Positions 46,203-55,226 of a DNA stretch of 64,000 bases are shown here, one piece after another. Below the pieces are notes generated by a model that ran no database searches, was not told where the DNA came from, and saw only the letters and a list, made by a program, of their open reading frames with translations. This DNA is from Natrinema versiforme (GTDB taxonomy: Archaea; Halobacteriota; Halobacteria; Halobacteriales; Natrialbaceae). The DNA lies in the NCBI RefSeq assembly GCF_005576615.1, contig NZ_CP040330.1, forward strand, positions 248,001 to 312,000, read 5' to 3'. Made by a program: the position numbers and the translations under genes. Numbering within the stretch: the first letter of the stretch is position 1; each line of letters begins with the position of its first letter.

Positions 46203-46613
46203 ATGCACACGGTGGGGACGTTCACCTTCGAATCGGCCGAAGCCGCGCGAGCACAGTACGAGTCGGTCGGCCCCGCGGCCCAGACGGTCGTCCGCGAGGT
46301 GGCCAAGGCCATGGAATTCGAGCGCGAGGAGTACGACGAACGCGTTACGGGCGACGTCATCGAGACCGCTCGAGACGCCCTCTTCGCGAGCCTGCTTGAG
46401 GTCCGCGTCGGGAGCCGCGAGGAGTTCGAGGACTGGCTCGAGAGCTACGACGGTGAGATGACCAAAACGGGCCACGAGGACGTCGATCACGTCGTCTGGC
46501 ACGCGGGGCCCGAGGAAACTGCCGTCGCGGCGACCTTCCAGAACGAGGAGGACGCGGCGGTCGCGACGCTTCGGCGGCAGGCGTTCGGACGGCTGTATCG
46601 AGAACTGGTGTAG
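46203..46613 (+). CDS. DUF5809-type conserved haloarchaeal protein
   Basis: The 136-residue alpha/beta protein starts MHTVGTFTFESAEAARAQYE and has a central DVIETARDALFASLLEVRVG and a C-terminal HVVWHAGPEETAVAATFQNE. It follows the DUF5810-like gene after 25 bases, as in other haloarchaea, so they form a two-gene unit of unknown function. Confidence 0.82.
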   Translation: MHTVGTFTFESAEAARAQYESVGPAAQTVVREVAKAMEFEREEYDERVTGDVIETARDALFASLLEVRVGSREEFEDWLESYDGEMTKTGHEDVDHVVWHAGPEETAVAATFQNEEDAAVATLRRQAFGRLYRELV

Positions 46614-46683
46614 CTCCGTCGCGAGACCCGACCAGAACGAGCGACCACTATCTATTATCCGCTCGAGCGCCCATTCTCCCACG

Positions 46684-47292
46684 ATGACTGCACCCGACGA
46701 GTGGGAGCTACTCGAGGAACGGACCGAGTACGAGACCGGCTGGTACGACGGCGGCTATGACCTGCTCGAACAGCCCGACGGGACGGAGAAACGCTACTAT
46801 TGGGCGACGCTGCCGGCCGCGGTCGTCGTGGTGGCGCGGATCGACGGCAGCGTCCTCGCGGACGCGGCGGGCGGTGCTGACACCGGTGACGGCGACGCTG
46901 GCGCTGGAACCGACGAAGACCGGCTCCTGTTCGTCGAACAGTACCGGCCGACGATCCGCGAGACCCACCTCGAGCTCCCCGCGGGGATCGTCGAGGACGG
47001 CGAGTCCTACACGCAGGCGGCGACGCGAGAACTCGAGGAGGAAACCGGCTTCCGGCCCACGAGCACCGCGCTCCTCCAGGAGTACGCCGTCGCCACCGGC
47101 GTCTTGCGCCACGACCGCGCCATCGTCTACGCCGAGGGGCTCGAGCCGGGCGAACGGGAACTCGATTCCAACGAGTTCCTCGAGGTGACGACGATACCGG
47201 TGAGCGAAGCGCTCGAGCGCGCCCGCGAACGGCCGACGAACGACGCGACGCTGTCGGGGTTGCTGTTAGCGAAAGAAGACGGACTGATTTAA
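46684..47292 (+). CDS. NUDIX hydrolase (ADP-ribose pyrophosphatase-like)
   Basis: The protein has 202 residues with an intact Nudix box, G-I-V-E-D-G-E followed by seven residues and RELEEETGF, which binds the catalytic metal. The N-terminal LLFVEQYRPTIRETHLELPA is the substrate-side pattern of ADP-ribose/NDP-sugar pyrophosphatases. An acidic Ala/Gly/Asp insertion (about residues 60-78) is a halophilic feature. A TATTATCC element lies about 30 bases before the ATG. The exact substrate is not determined. Confidence 0.9.
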   Translation: MTAPDEWELLEERTEYETGWYDGGYDLLEQPDGTEKRYYWATLPAAVVVVARIDGSVLADAAGGADTGDGDAGAGTDEDRLLFVEQYRPTIRETHLELPAGIVEDGESYTQAATRELEEETGFRPTSTALLQEYAVATGVLRHDRAIVYAEGLEPGERELDSNEFLEVTTIPVSEALERARERPTNDATLSGLLLAKEDGLI

Positions 47293-47340
47293 ATAGCGAC
47301 GCGGTCGATCGGTTCCCCGTCTCCGAGATTGGATCCTGCT

Positions 47341-47595
47341 CTAGAACTGGGTCCGGTGATCGGTCCGACTGCTCCGTCGGTCTCTGCCGATGAGGACATA
47401 CAGTAGGAGGCCAAGCAAACCCCCGAAGAATACGACGAGCGTCCAGAGTACTGCACTCTGGGGACTGTTCGTCTGCGCATCGCTGTAGACCCATATCAGC
47501 GCGGCGATCTGAATGACGAAAAACACCAAAGCGACGAAGAGAATGAAGCCACCGGCAGCGGCTTGCATCGGAACGAGGGCAGTTTCCGGAATCAT
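47341..47595 (-). CDS. Small membrane protein with PLDc_N-like domain
   Basis: The 84 residues contain two hydrophobic helices, the first before the motif IWVYSDAQTNSPQSAVLW and the second ending GLLLYVLIGRDRR, which is the PLDc N-terminal membrane domain pattern. It is a stand-alone small version without a phospholipase body. A TATA-like ACATATAGC on the minus strand lies about 27-33 bases before the ATG. Function is unknown. Confidence 0.82.
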   Translation of the reverse strand: MIPETALVPMQAAAGGFILFVALVFFVIQIAALIWVYSDAQTNSPQSAVLWTLVVFFGGLLGLLLYVLIGRDRRSSRTDHRTQF

Positions 47596-47748
47596 TACCG
47601 CAGCTATACCATAGACCAGCTATATGTTTTCCGTTCTGACTAGAGTACCACGGTCAGACAAGTTGCAACGGCTCGCAGTCGAACCACCAGCGGAGTCGCC
47701 CAGGTCGAACCCCTGTTCTTATTCGAGTCGACACCCAATCGCACAGTA

Positions 47749-48114
47749 ATGGACGGCGAAATCACCACCGACGAGGTCAAGGAACTCCTCGAGGACGATG
47801 CCGACGTTCGCATCGTCGATATCCGCGACGAGCGGAATTTCAAACACAGCCACATCCCCGGCAGCGAGAACATCCCCTTCCACGAACTCACGGATCGCGT
47901 CGACGAACTCGAGGACGACGAGCACATCGTCACCGTCTGTCCCCACGGCAAAGCGAGCGTGCAGGCCGCACAGCTCATCGGGTCCTACGACGGGACCGCG
48001 GACGCGCGGGTCGAGAGCATGGAGGGCGGCCTCGACAAGTACGGCATGAAGTTCGGACTCGTCCGCGAGGAGGACGACGAAGAGGAGCCGGCCGAACGCG
48101 AATCGCCGTTCTAA
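47749..48114 (+). CDS. Rhodanese-like sulfurtransferase
   Basis: The 121-residue single-domain rhodanese contains VRIVDIRDERNFKHSHIPGS (the HIPG loop) and the active-site cysteine in VCPHGKAS (about residues 64-71), and it ends with an acidic tail. It moves sulfane sulfur in cofactor or tRNA thiolation pathways. It stands alone, with a leaderless-type promoter TTCTTATTC about 30 bases upstream. Confidence 0.9.
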   Translation: MDGEITTDEVKELLEDDADVRIVDIRDERNFKHSHIPGSENIPFHELTDRVDELEDDEHIVTVCPHGKASVQAAQLIGSYDGTADARVESMEGGLDKYGMKFGLVREEDDEEEPAERESPF

Positions 48115-48224
48115 CCGGTCGCTCTCGGACACGGTGACGCGACTGGGCGGTATGCGGGTGAAAAAACGGCGGCGTTCTATGACGCGATCGTGGGTTCGGA
48201 AGTCGTCTCAGAGCATCGCGGGCA

Positions 48225-48518
48225 TCAGGCGACGTTGAAGCCGCGGTCCCGAAGGAACTCTTCGATGCGGCCGGTGTGGTTCCCTTGAAGTTCGATCTGG
48301 TCGTCCTCGACCGTCCCGCCGCAGGCGAACTTGGACTTGAGATCCGACGACAGACTGTCGAGATCGACGTCCTTCGGGTCGAATCCTTCGACGATCGTTA
48401 CCTCTTTTCCGTATCTGCGCTCGTCAATGCGGATGTTGAGTTGCTGTTGGCCCTTCGCCACGTCCTCGCAGACGCAGAGTTCCTGGGGCAGCCCGCACGT
48501 CGAGCAGACTTCCGACAT
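48225..48518 (-). CDS. Translation initiation factor SUI1/eIF1-like
   Basis: The 97 residues hold a zinc-ribbon-like start ([15 protein letters not shown]) and the SUI1 fold: [34 protein letters not shown] (the GG loop that touches mRNA-tRNA), [15 protein letters not shown]. Archaeal aIF1 helps to select the start codon. TTTAATATG (48541-48550, minus strand) lies 24-32 bases upstream, so the mRNA is leaderless. Confidence 0.95.
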   Translation of the reverse strand: MSEVCSTCGLPQELCVCEDVAKGQQQLNIRIDERRYGKEVTIVEGFDPKDVDLDSLSSDLKSKFACGGTVEDDQIELQGNHTGRIEEFLRDRGFNVA

Positions 48519-48540
48519 TACGTTCGTAGCTATGAAACGG

Positions 48541-48550
48541 GCATATTAAA
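48541..48550 (-). promoter_or_regulatory. TATA box of the SUI1 gene
   Basis: TTTAATATGC on the minus strand, 23-32 bases before the ATG at 48518; a typical archaeal promoter position for leaderless mRNA. Confidence 0.6.
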
Positions 48551-48682
48551 CACTATCGGGACCCGCATGCCCTCGCGTGGTTCTTTTTGAGTGCAGGGGC
48601 GGATTTACCGGTCAATCGCGGCCGTTGAACGAACTCGAGTCCCCGTTGACCGAACCCGGCTCGGCTCTCGCGGAAAGCGGCG

Positions 48683-51007
48683 TCAGCGGAGCCGACCGAC
48701 TATCGGCAGCCGACTCCGGGCGAGGTCGCCGACGATCTCGATCGCCTCGTCGGCCTCCGCCCGGCTCACGCCGTCGCCGTAGATCGCCCGTTCGTAGGAC
48801 TCGAGTACCTGCTCGACCCGCGGATCGAGCGGGGCCGCGTTCTCGGTCTCGGCCTCGACCGCCGTCGAGAGCGCGGTCAGGTAGGCCCGCGCGGATTCCG
48901 ACCGACGGCGCGGTCGGTACTCCCGCGCGAGGAGTCGCTCGAGGCGGCGGAAGGCGCGCTCAGCGTCCTCGTCGGGTTCGGCGCGGAACCCGTGCCAGTA
49001 GATCCCGACGCCACGACGGAGCCGCGTCGCCGCGCCGGTTCGACGCGCGCCCGCGGCGAGACCGATGAGGAGGACGAGCCCGATCGCGCCCGTCTCGCGG
49101 ACGATCGCGACGAGGCGCTCGCCGAGTGATGTGCCCTCCGAGGCGTCACCGTCGACTCGATCACCGGGATCGTTCGGGGGGTTCGTTCCGTTGTCCGGGT
49201 CGTCAGGCCCAGTCCCGTTGTTCGGATCAGTTTCCGGATCCGTCCCGTTGTCCGTGTTCGGATCGGACGGCGAGCCGTTCGGATCGGACGGGTCGGACTC
49301 GGGTGGCTCGGCGGGGTCGTCTTCGTCGTCACCGATCGGAACGTCCTCACTTTCCTCGGTGTCCGCCGCCTCGTTGCCGTTCGCGCGGGCCTCCTCGAGT
49401 CGGTCGGTGTGGACGTCGGCGCGGGAGCCGCCGGGGGTCGGATCGAACCGGACCCAGCCGTGGTCGGGGAAGTAGACCTCGACCCACGAGTGGGCGTCGA
49501 GCCCGCGGACGACGTACTCGTCGTCGTCGACCTGCTGGCCGCTCGTGTAGCCGGTGACGTAGCGGGCCGGGACCCCCTCCTCGCGGAGCATCTGCGTCAT
49601 CGTCGTCGCGAAGTAGACGCAGTAGCCCTCGTCCATCTCGAGCAGGAACCCTTCGGCGACGTTGCCGGCGGGCTGGGTGACCTCGAGCGAGTAGTCCTTC
49701 GACGAGCGGAGGTGGCTCTCGATCGCGGCCGCCTTCTCGTAGGGATTGTCCGCCTCCGCCGTGATCTCGGCGGTACGCTCGCGGAACTCGCTCGAGGTGT
49801 CTTCGGGCGTCTGGAGGTGGCGGTCGCTGACCGCCTCGGGGTAGTTCGTCCCCGCGGCCCGGAGCGCGGCCGGGTCGGCGTCGATCTTCGCGCTCTCGAC
49901 GGTGTAGCTCTCGCCCGCCTCGAGCGGCGTTTCGGGCCGCGGCTGGCCGTGTCTGGAGACGGTGGTTTCCCGGGTCACGTCGCCGCCGAGAGAGAGCGGC
50001 TGGGGCGAGACGGGCATGATTCCCAGTTCCGTTTCGGCGGTGACGGTCTGCTCGACCGTCTCGTAGTTCCCCGGCGGCGATGCGAGCCGTCCGTCGTAGC
50101 GGCTGCTCTGACCGGTCCGGACCCACTCGTCGCCGGTAAAGCGGTCGTAGACTCCGGTCCGCCAGTAGGACCGCTGGTCGGACTCGACGGTGAACCGGAC
50201 CTCCGGCGAGAGGTCGACCTGTCCGGAGATCCCCGACCGCTGGGGCGAGGAATCGATCGTCGCCTCGAGGGAGCCGGCTTCGCCCTGGACGAGGTGGGTC
50301 GGCCCGCTCGGCTCGCCGGGGACGATCGTCACCGACAGCGAGAGGGCGACGATCACCGCGAACAGCACGGCGAGCAGGTCGGCCTGTGCGATCGAGCCGC
50401 CGCGGCGCTCGAGTTCGCCGAAGGCGACGGCCCCGATGGCCGCGAGGGTGCCGGTCAGGGTCGCGAGCGTGCCCGCGTCGCCGGTCAGGACGAGAAAGCC
50501 GAGCGCGATCCCGCCGGGGACGACGCCGAGTTCGTACCGTCCTCGCATGGCGAGATACCAGGAGAGGAAGACAGGTGCTGGCGCGAAGCCGAGCGTCCAG
50601 ATGCCAGCCTGCACCATCCGAAGCAGCGGGAGGCCGGTCGCGAGCGCGACGGTGTCCGAAACGAGCGCATCGGTCGCCGTGAAGACGACGCCGAGTTCGA
50701 CGCCGGCTGACGTGAGGTAGTAGGCGAAGCCGAACCCGGCTCCGACCAGCGCGAGAGCTCCCGCGGTCCGGGGACGGATCAACCGCGCGAGTCCCGTCGC
50801 CGCGAGGAGCATGACGCCGACGAGGGCGAGCAGCGACTGACTCCCACCGACGACCCGCGTTATGTCGTACAGGACGCTGACGTACGAGCCCGTCAGGACC
50901 AGTACGCAGCCGAGCGCGAGGAGGCGGACGGCGTCGGAGCCGATCGGCTCGTCCGTATCGATCGAGAGCGTTCGATCCCCGGCGTGACTGGACGAGTCCG
51001 TACTCAT
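48683..51007 (-). CDS. Transglutaminase-domain membrane protein (TgpA/DUF3488-like)
   Basis: The protein has 774 residues. About six hydrophobic helices occupy residues 25-230 (DUF3488-like), followed by an outside beta region and then a transglutaminase-like core with the catalytic triad: Cys in GYCVYFATTM, His in DAHSWVEVYF, Asp in VRFDPTPGG. A long Asp/Pro/Asn/Gly-rich linker follows, then a final membrane helix (about 650-670) and a cytoplasmic helical tail. It is the last gene of the MoxR - DUF58 - transglutaminase operon, joined by an ATGA overlap. The trio is common in archaea and bacteria and is thought to act together on the cell envelope; the substrate is unknown. Confidence 0.92.
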   Translation of the reverse strand: MSTDSSSHAGDRTLSIDTDEPIGSDAVRLLALGCVLVLTGSYVSVLYDITRVVGGSQSLLALVGVMLLAATGLARLIRPRTAGALALVGAGFGFAYYLTSAGVELGVVFTATDALVSDTVALATGLPLLRMVQAGIWTLGFAPAPVFLSWYLAMRGRYELGVVPGGIALGFLVLTGDAGTLATLTGTLAAIGAVAFGELERRGGSIAQADLLAVLFAVIVALSLSVTIVPGEPSGPTHLVQGEAGSLEATIDSSPQRSGISGQVDLSPEVRFTVESDQRSYWRTGVYDRFTGDEWVRTGQSSRYDGRLASPPGNYETVEQTVTAETELGIMPVSPQPLSLGGDVTRETTVSRHGQPRPETPLEAGESYTVESAKIDADPAALRAAGTNYPEAVSDRHLQTPEDTSSEFRERTAEITAEADNPYEKAAAIESHLRSSKDYSLEVTQPAGNVAEGFLLEMDEGYCVYFATTMTQMLREEGVPARYVTGYTSGQQVDDDEYVVRGLDAHSWVEVYFPDHGWVRFDPTPGGSRADVHTDRLEEARANGNEAADTEESEDVPIGDDEDDPAEPPESDPSDPNGSPSDPNTDNGTDPETDPNNGTGPDDPDNGTNPPNDPGDRVDGDASEGTSLGERLVAIVRETGAIGLVLLIGLAAGARRTGAATRLRRGVGIYWHGFRAEPDEDAERAFRRLERLLAREYRPRRRSESARAYLTALSTAVEAETENAAPLDPRVEQVLESYERAIYGDGVSRAEADEAIEIVGDLARSRLPIVGRLR

Positions 51008-52074
51008 GCGGTTACCCCCTGTCCGCCGGTCTCGCGGTCGCTTCGGCCGTCGCGTTCGGTTCGTTTCCGATCACCGCCTCGCTTGCTCCCGCTTTCGCGC
51101 CCGCAGAGCCGATCGAAGGGAATCTCGTGCCCGTCAACGACGACCGTCGTCCCGTCGTCGTCGGTTCGGACCAGTACGTCCGCGTCCCCGCGGGTCCGCT
51201 CGCCGAGTTCGCCGGGCCTGGCGACGGCCAGTAACTGGAGTAGATCGCGGTGGTGGTCCCGGCCCGATCCCGGCGGCCGCGTGCCGCCGGGGACGGTGAT
51301 CCCGACCGTCGCGCCCTGCTCGAGCAGGTACGTCGCGACGGTGGCGGCGGCCGACGCCATCTCGTCGTCGCGGTCGATGAGACAGTCGGCGGCGATCGTG
51401 ACGGCGCCGCCCTCCTCGTCGTCCGCGTACTCCGTGACGACGAGGTCGTCGTCCGGGCGCTTGGCCGCGGACTTCCAGTGGACGTCCCGCAGCGGATCCC
51501 CGCGGCGGTACTCCCGAAGGTGGTCGAACTCCTCGTGATCGCGCCGGTCCGCGACGCCGGCCAGCGCCTGGATGTCCGCAGCGGAGCCGCCGGCCAACTG
51601 CCGAACTCGCGGGTAGACGAGAACGGGCGTCGTCGCCTCGTACGCGAACCGTCGCTCGACGAGCCCGACGACGTCACTGACGGTGATCGAGAGCGGGCCG
51701 ACTCGGCGCTCGCCCCGCGCCTCGAGTCGCACGTCGTAGGAAACCGTCTCCTCGCCCTCGAGGGTCGTTTCCGCGAGCGGCTCCGTCGCCGCCGAGAGGC
51801 CGTCGCCGACGGTATCGCGGACGGTCGCGGCGGTCGCGCCGTCGGTTTCGATCGCGACCTCGACCGGGCGCTCCTCGCGGATGAACCCCTCCTCGACGGG
51901 GCGGCGGGTGACGCGCGGTCGGTCGGCGCGACCGATCGTGACCAGCCCGGCGAGTAACATGACGACCAGCGGGACGACGATGGCGTTCAACGCTCGCGGG
52001 CCGGACTGCCAGCTCAGCACGACGGCCCCACACACCACGACGACGACGGTCCACCCGCGGAGCGTGAGTCTCAT
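51004..52074 (-). CDS. DUF58 membrane protein
   Basis: The protein has 356 residues from ATG 52074, overlapping the moxR stop by ATGA; the longer open frame is antisense-type noise. Two N-terminal membrane helices (VVVVVCGAVVLSW and IVVPLVVMLLAGLVTI) are followed by beta segments and the DUF58 core HLREYRRGDPLRDVHWKSAAK (split here by only a few changes), ending with a von Willebrand-A-like region and a basic tail. DUF58 proteins are partners of MoxR ATPases. It is transcribed between moxR and the transglutaminase gene. Confidence 0.92.
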   Translation of the reverse strand: MRLTLRGWTVVVVVCGAVVLSWQSGPRALNAIVVPLVVMLLAGLVTIGRADRPRVTRRPVEEGFIREERPVEVAIETDGATAATVRDTVGDGLSAATEPLAETTLEGEETVSYDVRLEARGERRVGPLSITVSDVVGLVERRFAYEATTPVLVYPRVRQLAGGSAADIQALAGVADRRDHEEFDHLREYRRGDPLRDVHWKSAAKRPDDDLVVTEYADDEEGGAVTIAADCLIDRDDEMASAAATVATYLLEQGATVGITVPGGTRPPGSGRDHHRDLLQLLAVARPGELGERTRGDADVLVRTDDDGTTVVVDGHEIPFDRLCGRESGSKRGGDRKRTERDGRSDRETGGQGVTA

Positions 52075-53051
52075 TCGACGGGCACGCGCTCGAGTGCGTC
52101 CTCGACGACCGCGGTGCCGTCTCGGTCGTGACCGTTCGTCTTGATCCGGTGGGCCATCACCACGGGGGCTTCCGCACGTATATCGTCCGGAATCGCGTAG
52201 TCCCGGCCGTTCGTGACCGCACGGGCTTGGGCCGCTCGGAGGAGCGATATCGTCCCGCGGGGACTCACGCCGATGTGGGCGTTCTCGCGGGTGTCGGCCA
52301 CGAGCCGCGTCGCGTACTCCCGGACCGGCTCCGCGACCTGTACCGTCGATACCGTCTCGCGGGCGGCGACGAGGGTCTCGCGGTCGGTCACCGCCTCGAG
52401 GGATTCGATCGGGTGGTCGCCGACCGTACGGCCGAGCAGTTCGGCCTCCTCGTCGGGGTCGGGGTAGCCGAGGTGGAGTTTCTTCATGAAGCGGTCGAGT
52501 TCGGCGAACGGCAGGTCGTAGGTACGGTTCGGCTCGACGGCGTTTTGGGTGGCAATGACGATAAAGGGCGTCGGGAGTTCGCGTGTCGTGCCGTCGGTTG
52601 TGACCTGTCCTTCCTCCATGGCCTCGAGCAGGGAGCTCTGGGTCTTCGGCGGCGCGCGGTTGATCTCGTCGCCGAGGACGATGTTGCCGAAGACGGGGCC
52701 GGACTGGAACTCGAACTCGCGGGTCTTCTGGTTGAAGACGTTCACGCCGGTGACGTCGCTGGGGAGGAGGTCGGGCGTGAACTGGACGCGGCTGAACGTG
52801 CAGTCGACCGACGTGGCGATCGAGCGCGCGAGCATCGTCTTGCCGACGCCGGGCACGTCGTCGAGGAGGACGTGGCCGCGCCCGAGGACGGCGGTGATGA
52901 CGTGTTCGATAACGTCGTCGTGACCGACGATGACGCGGGACACGTTCGCCTCGATTTCGGCACACAACTGTTCGACCGTCGAAACCGGGAGCGAATCGTC
53001 GTCTTCCGCCGGTTCGGCGCTCCGTTCCGGTGTCGGATTGGCGTCAGTCAT
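52071..53051 (-). CDS. moxR: MoxR-family AAA+ ATPase
   Basis: This 326-residue AAA+ protein has Walker A DVPGVGKTMLARSIA (about residues 65-80), Walker B NIVLGDEINRAPPKTQSSLL, and sensor-1 PFIVIATQNAVEPN. MoxR proteins act as chaperones that mature metal or VWA-domain partners. First in the three-gene operon with DUF58 and the transglutaminase protein; the stop overlaps the DUF58 start. The call is secure and the partner is inferred from the neighbours. Confidence 0.96.
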   Translation of the reverse strand: MTDANPTPERSAEPAEDDDSLPVSTVEQLCAEIEANVSRVIVGHDDVIEHVITAVLGRGHVLLDDVPGVGKTMLARSIATSVDCTFSRVQFTPDLLPSDVTGVNVFNQKTREFEFQSGPVFGNIVLGDEINRAPPKTQSSLLEAMEEGQVTTDGTTRELPTPFIVIATQNAVEPNRTYDLPFAELDRFMKKLHLGYPDPDEEAELLGRTVGDHPIESLEAVTDRETLVAARETVSTVQVAEPVREYATRLVADTRENAHIGVSPRGTISLLRAAQARAVTNGRDYAIPDDIRAEAPVVMAHRIKTNGHDRDGTAVVEDALERVPVE

Positions 53052-53293
53052 CGTCTCGAGGAAGTCTGCGGGGCCCAGGCGAGCTATCCATTACTACGAC
53101 ATCCGGGGCTCCGGAACATATGTTTTGTGTCATACGAGTTACCCGTGACTCGAGACGTGTGGCGATTCCGCCTCCGGTGAGTCGAGACGCGGCTGGCGAT
53201 GAACTGTCGGCTCGAGTCAGGTGCGCGGTCCCATCGACAGTGCCGCCGCTCAGAACGTAGCAATCAGAAAACGATACCCCCGATTGGACCGGC

Positions 53294-53488
53294 CTAGAGC
53301 CGCTCGACGTTCGTCGCGCGTGGACCCTTCTCGGCCTCCTCGATGTCGAACTCGAGTTCCTGACCCTCCTCTAGGTCAGGACCGCCGATGTCCTCCATGT
53401 GGAAGAACACGTCCTCGTCCGCGTCGTCAGTCTCGATGAATCCATAGCCGCCAGTGTCGTTGAAGAAGTCGACCGTACCTTTCGCCAT
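53294..53488 (-). CDS. cspA: Cold-shock domain protein
   Basis: The protein has 64 residues from ATG 53488. It has the RNA-binding motifs GGYGFIETD (RNP1-like) and VFFHM (RNP2-like), and ends PRATNVERL. It binds single-stranded RNA or DNA as an RNA chaperone. CTTTATATC (53514-53522, minus strand) lies 26-34 bases upstream, so the mRNA is leaderless. Confidence 0.96.
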   Translation of the reverse strand: MAKGTVDFFNDTGGYGFIETDDADEDVFFHMEDIGGPDLEEGQELEFDIEEAEKGPRATNVERL

Positions 53489-53513
53489 TGCATCTGCATA
53501 GAACCACGACGGA

Positions 53514-53522
53514 GATATAAAG
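53514..53522 (-). promoter_or_regulatory. TATA box of the cold-shock gene
   Basis: CTTTATATC on the minus strand at the leaderless distance from the ATG at 53488. Confidence 0.65.
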
Positions 53523-53585
53523 CTTCGGGAGGAGACTCGCAAGCACTGCCCCGCGAAGTCAACTGTTACCGCTGTCTGTCACTGA

Positions 53586-53849
53586 TCACCACGATTTGCA
53601 GTCGGGACAGACCGGATCGGTCCCCTCGCCGTCGGCGCGCCACGCGCGCTCGGTCGGCGAGTCACACCGACTGCAGGTGTAGTCGCCCCACGCGTACGTC
53701 CAGCGGGCCGCGTCGCTCGTCCCTGTTTCCGCACTCGAATCTGCCGCTTCGGCGGGATCGGCGGCGGATTCCTCTCCCTCTCGTGATGCTTCCGTTGTCT
53801 TGTCGTCGCCGGCAGCATCGAAATCGGAGAGCGTCGCGTCGTCGGTCAC
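53586..53849 (-). CDS. Zinc-ribbon protein with disordered acidic N-terminus
   Basis: The 87 residues begin with about 45 disordered acidic residues and end with a zinc ribbon: CSRCDSPTERAW followed by CPDCKSW, two CxxC knuckles about 20 residues apart. It resembles haloarchaeal DUF7573-like small proteins. Nucleic-acid or protein binding is likely; the target is unknown. Confidence 0.8.
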   Translation of the reverse strand: MTDDATLSDFDAAGDDKTTEASREGEESAADPAEAADSSAETGTSDAARWTYAWGDYTCSRCDSPTERAWRADGEGTDPVCPDCKSW

Positions 53850-53933
53850 GGAAACCGGTACGACGGGGACCGGCTTAATCCCTCCTCATTCGGGACCGGC
53901 ACGGCCAAGTAGCACCGGTAACAACCCCCGAAC

Positions 53934-54128
53934 ATGGACACCGTCACACCGCTGAACGTCATCGTGGACAACCTCACCGAAATGACCAGCCTCTTCAGCG
54001 ACGTCGCGATGGGCGCGGGCCTCGCGCCGCTGCTGATCCTGATGGGCACGCTCCTCGTCGTCTTCTCGATGGGCGTCTTCGGCGTCCTCACCCTCGGTGC
54101 GGTCGCGGACCTCTTCACCGCGAACTAA
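53934..54128 (+). CDS. Small single/double-helix membrane protein (64 aa)
   Basis: The 64 residues have a polar N-terminus (MDTVTPLNVIVDNLTEMTSL) and one long or two short hydrophobic helices (LAPLLILMGTLLVVFSMGVF, then GVLTLGAVADLF). It has good codon bias and occurs in a 300-base space between opposing genes. Function is unknown. Confidence 0.7.
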   Translation: MDTVTPLNVIVDNLTEMTSLFSDVAMGAGLAPLLILMGTLLVVFSMGVFGVLTLGAVADLFTAN

Positions 54129-54143
54129 CCCTTCCGTTCTCGG

Positions 54144-55226
54144 TCAGTCGTTTTCGACCGCACGATCGAGCGCGTCGCTCGCTCGCTCTACCGCGTCCTC
54201 GAGGTCCGGACCCAGCGGCGAGCCGACGACGATTCCGTCGACGTGCTCGAGCGCCGCGGTGAATCGGTCCGCGACGGTCTCCGTTGTCCCCGCGATACAG
54301 AAGGCGTCGATCATCGCGGGCGTGACGCGGTCGAAGGCCTCGGGCAGGTCCCCCTGCTCGAGCGCCTCGCTTACCTCACTCGCCGCCTCCCGGTCGATAT
54401 CGTGGCGCTCGAGGACCGGCTCGGCGGCTCCGCCGACGATGAACGCGACGGGCGGTCGAGCCGCCTCGCGCGCGTCGCTCTCGTCGGCGGCGACGCTGAC
54501 GCTCGCGAAGGCAAGTGACTCGAACGCGCCGTCTCGCGGGTCACTTCGCTCCCCGCTCGGCTGTTCCGAGGCGCTTTGCGCCTCGCTCTCGTCCGGGCGC
54601 TCTGCAAGCCCCTGCTCGAGCTGACCCGCCGCCCACTCGAGGTCCCGCGGATGCGCGGCGTTTACCAGCACGCCGTCGGCGTGTTTCGCGCTCATCCGGA
54701 GCATGTGCGGCCCCTGCGCGCCGACGTAGACCGGAATGTCCGCCGAGGGCGGCTCGAGGTTGAGCGCCGCGTCCCGCGCGGTGAAGGTGCCCTCGTGGGT
54801 GACCGTCTCACCGTCCCAGAGGTCGCGAGCGAGGTCGAACGTCTCGAGGACGCGCCGGAGCGGGCTGTCGCGTTCGACCCCGAGGTTCGACAGCGAGGAG
54901 CGGTCGCCGGCACCGACGCCGAAGACGCCGCGTCCGTCGCTGATCTCGTCGATCGTCGCCGTCTGGGCGGCCAGTTTCACGGGATGGGTCTCGTAGGGGT
55001 TGACGACGCCCGGTCCGAGCCGGATCGCTTCGGTGGCGTCGGCCATCCGCGAGAGCACCACGAACGGATCCCGATTGAAGTAGTGGCTGCTCGCGAACGC
55101 GACGTCGAACCCCTCGTCTTCGGCGAGCGCGGCCAGATCGGCTACCCGCTCGGGCGGGTGCTCGGGCGTGAGTTCGATGCCTCGCGTCGGTCCGCCCGCC
55201 CCTCGATCCGGTGTCTTATCGCTCAT
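54144..55226 (-). CDS. F420-dependent LLM-class oxidoreductase
   Basis: The protein has 360 residues from ATG 55226, which overlaps the cofE stop (TAATG). It is a luciferase-like TIM barrel: ELTPEHPPERVADLAALAED at the start, AFASSHYFNRDPFVVLSRMA, IRLGPGVVNPYETHPVKLAA, and a DGRGVFGVGAGDRSSL loop, matching F420-dependent reductases such as methylenetetrahydromethanopterin reductase relatives. I associate it with the haloarchaeal TIGR04024 group from memory. Haloarchaea use F420 but are not methanogens, so the substrate is unknown. The tight link with cofE supports F420 as cofactor. An acidic insertion lies near residues 210-235. Confidence 0.9.
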   Translation of the reverse strand: MSDKTPDRGAGGPTRGIELTPEHPPERVADLAALAEDEGFDVAFASSHYFNRDPFVVLSRMADATEAIRLGPGVVNPYETHPVKLAAQTATIDEISDGRGVFGVGAGDRSSLSNLGVERDSPLRRVLETFDLARDLWDGETVTHEGTFTARDAALNLEPPSADIPVYVGAQGPHMLRMSAKHADGVLVNAAHPRDLEWAAGQLEQGLAERPDESEAQSASEQPSGERSDPRDGAFESLAFASVSVAADESDAREAARPPVAFIVGGAAEPVLERHDIDREAASEVSEALEQGDLPEAFDRVTPAMIDAFCIAGTTETVADRFTAALEHVDGIVVGSPLGPDLEDAVERASDALDRAVEND

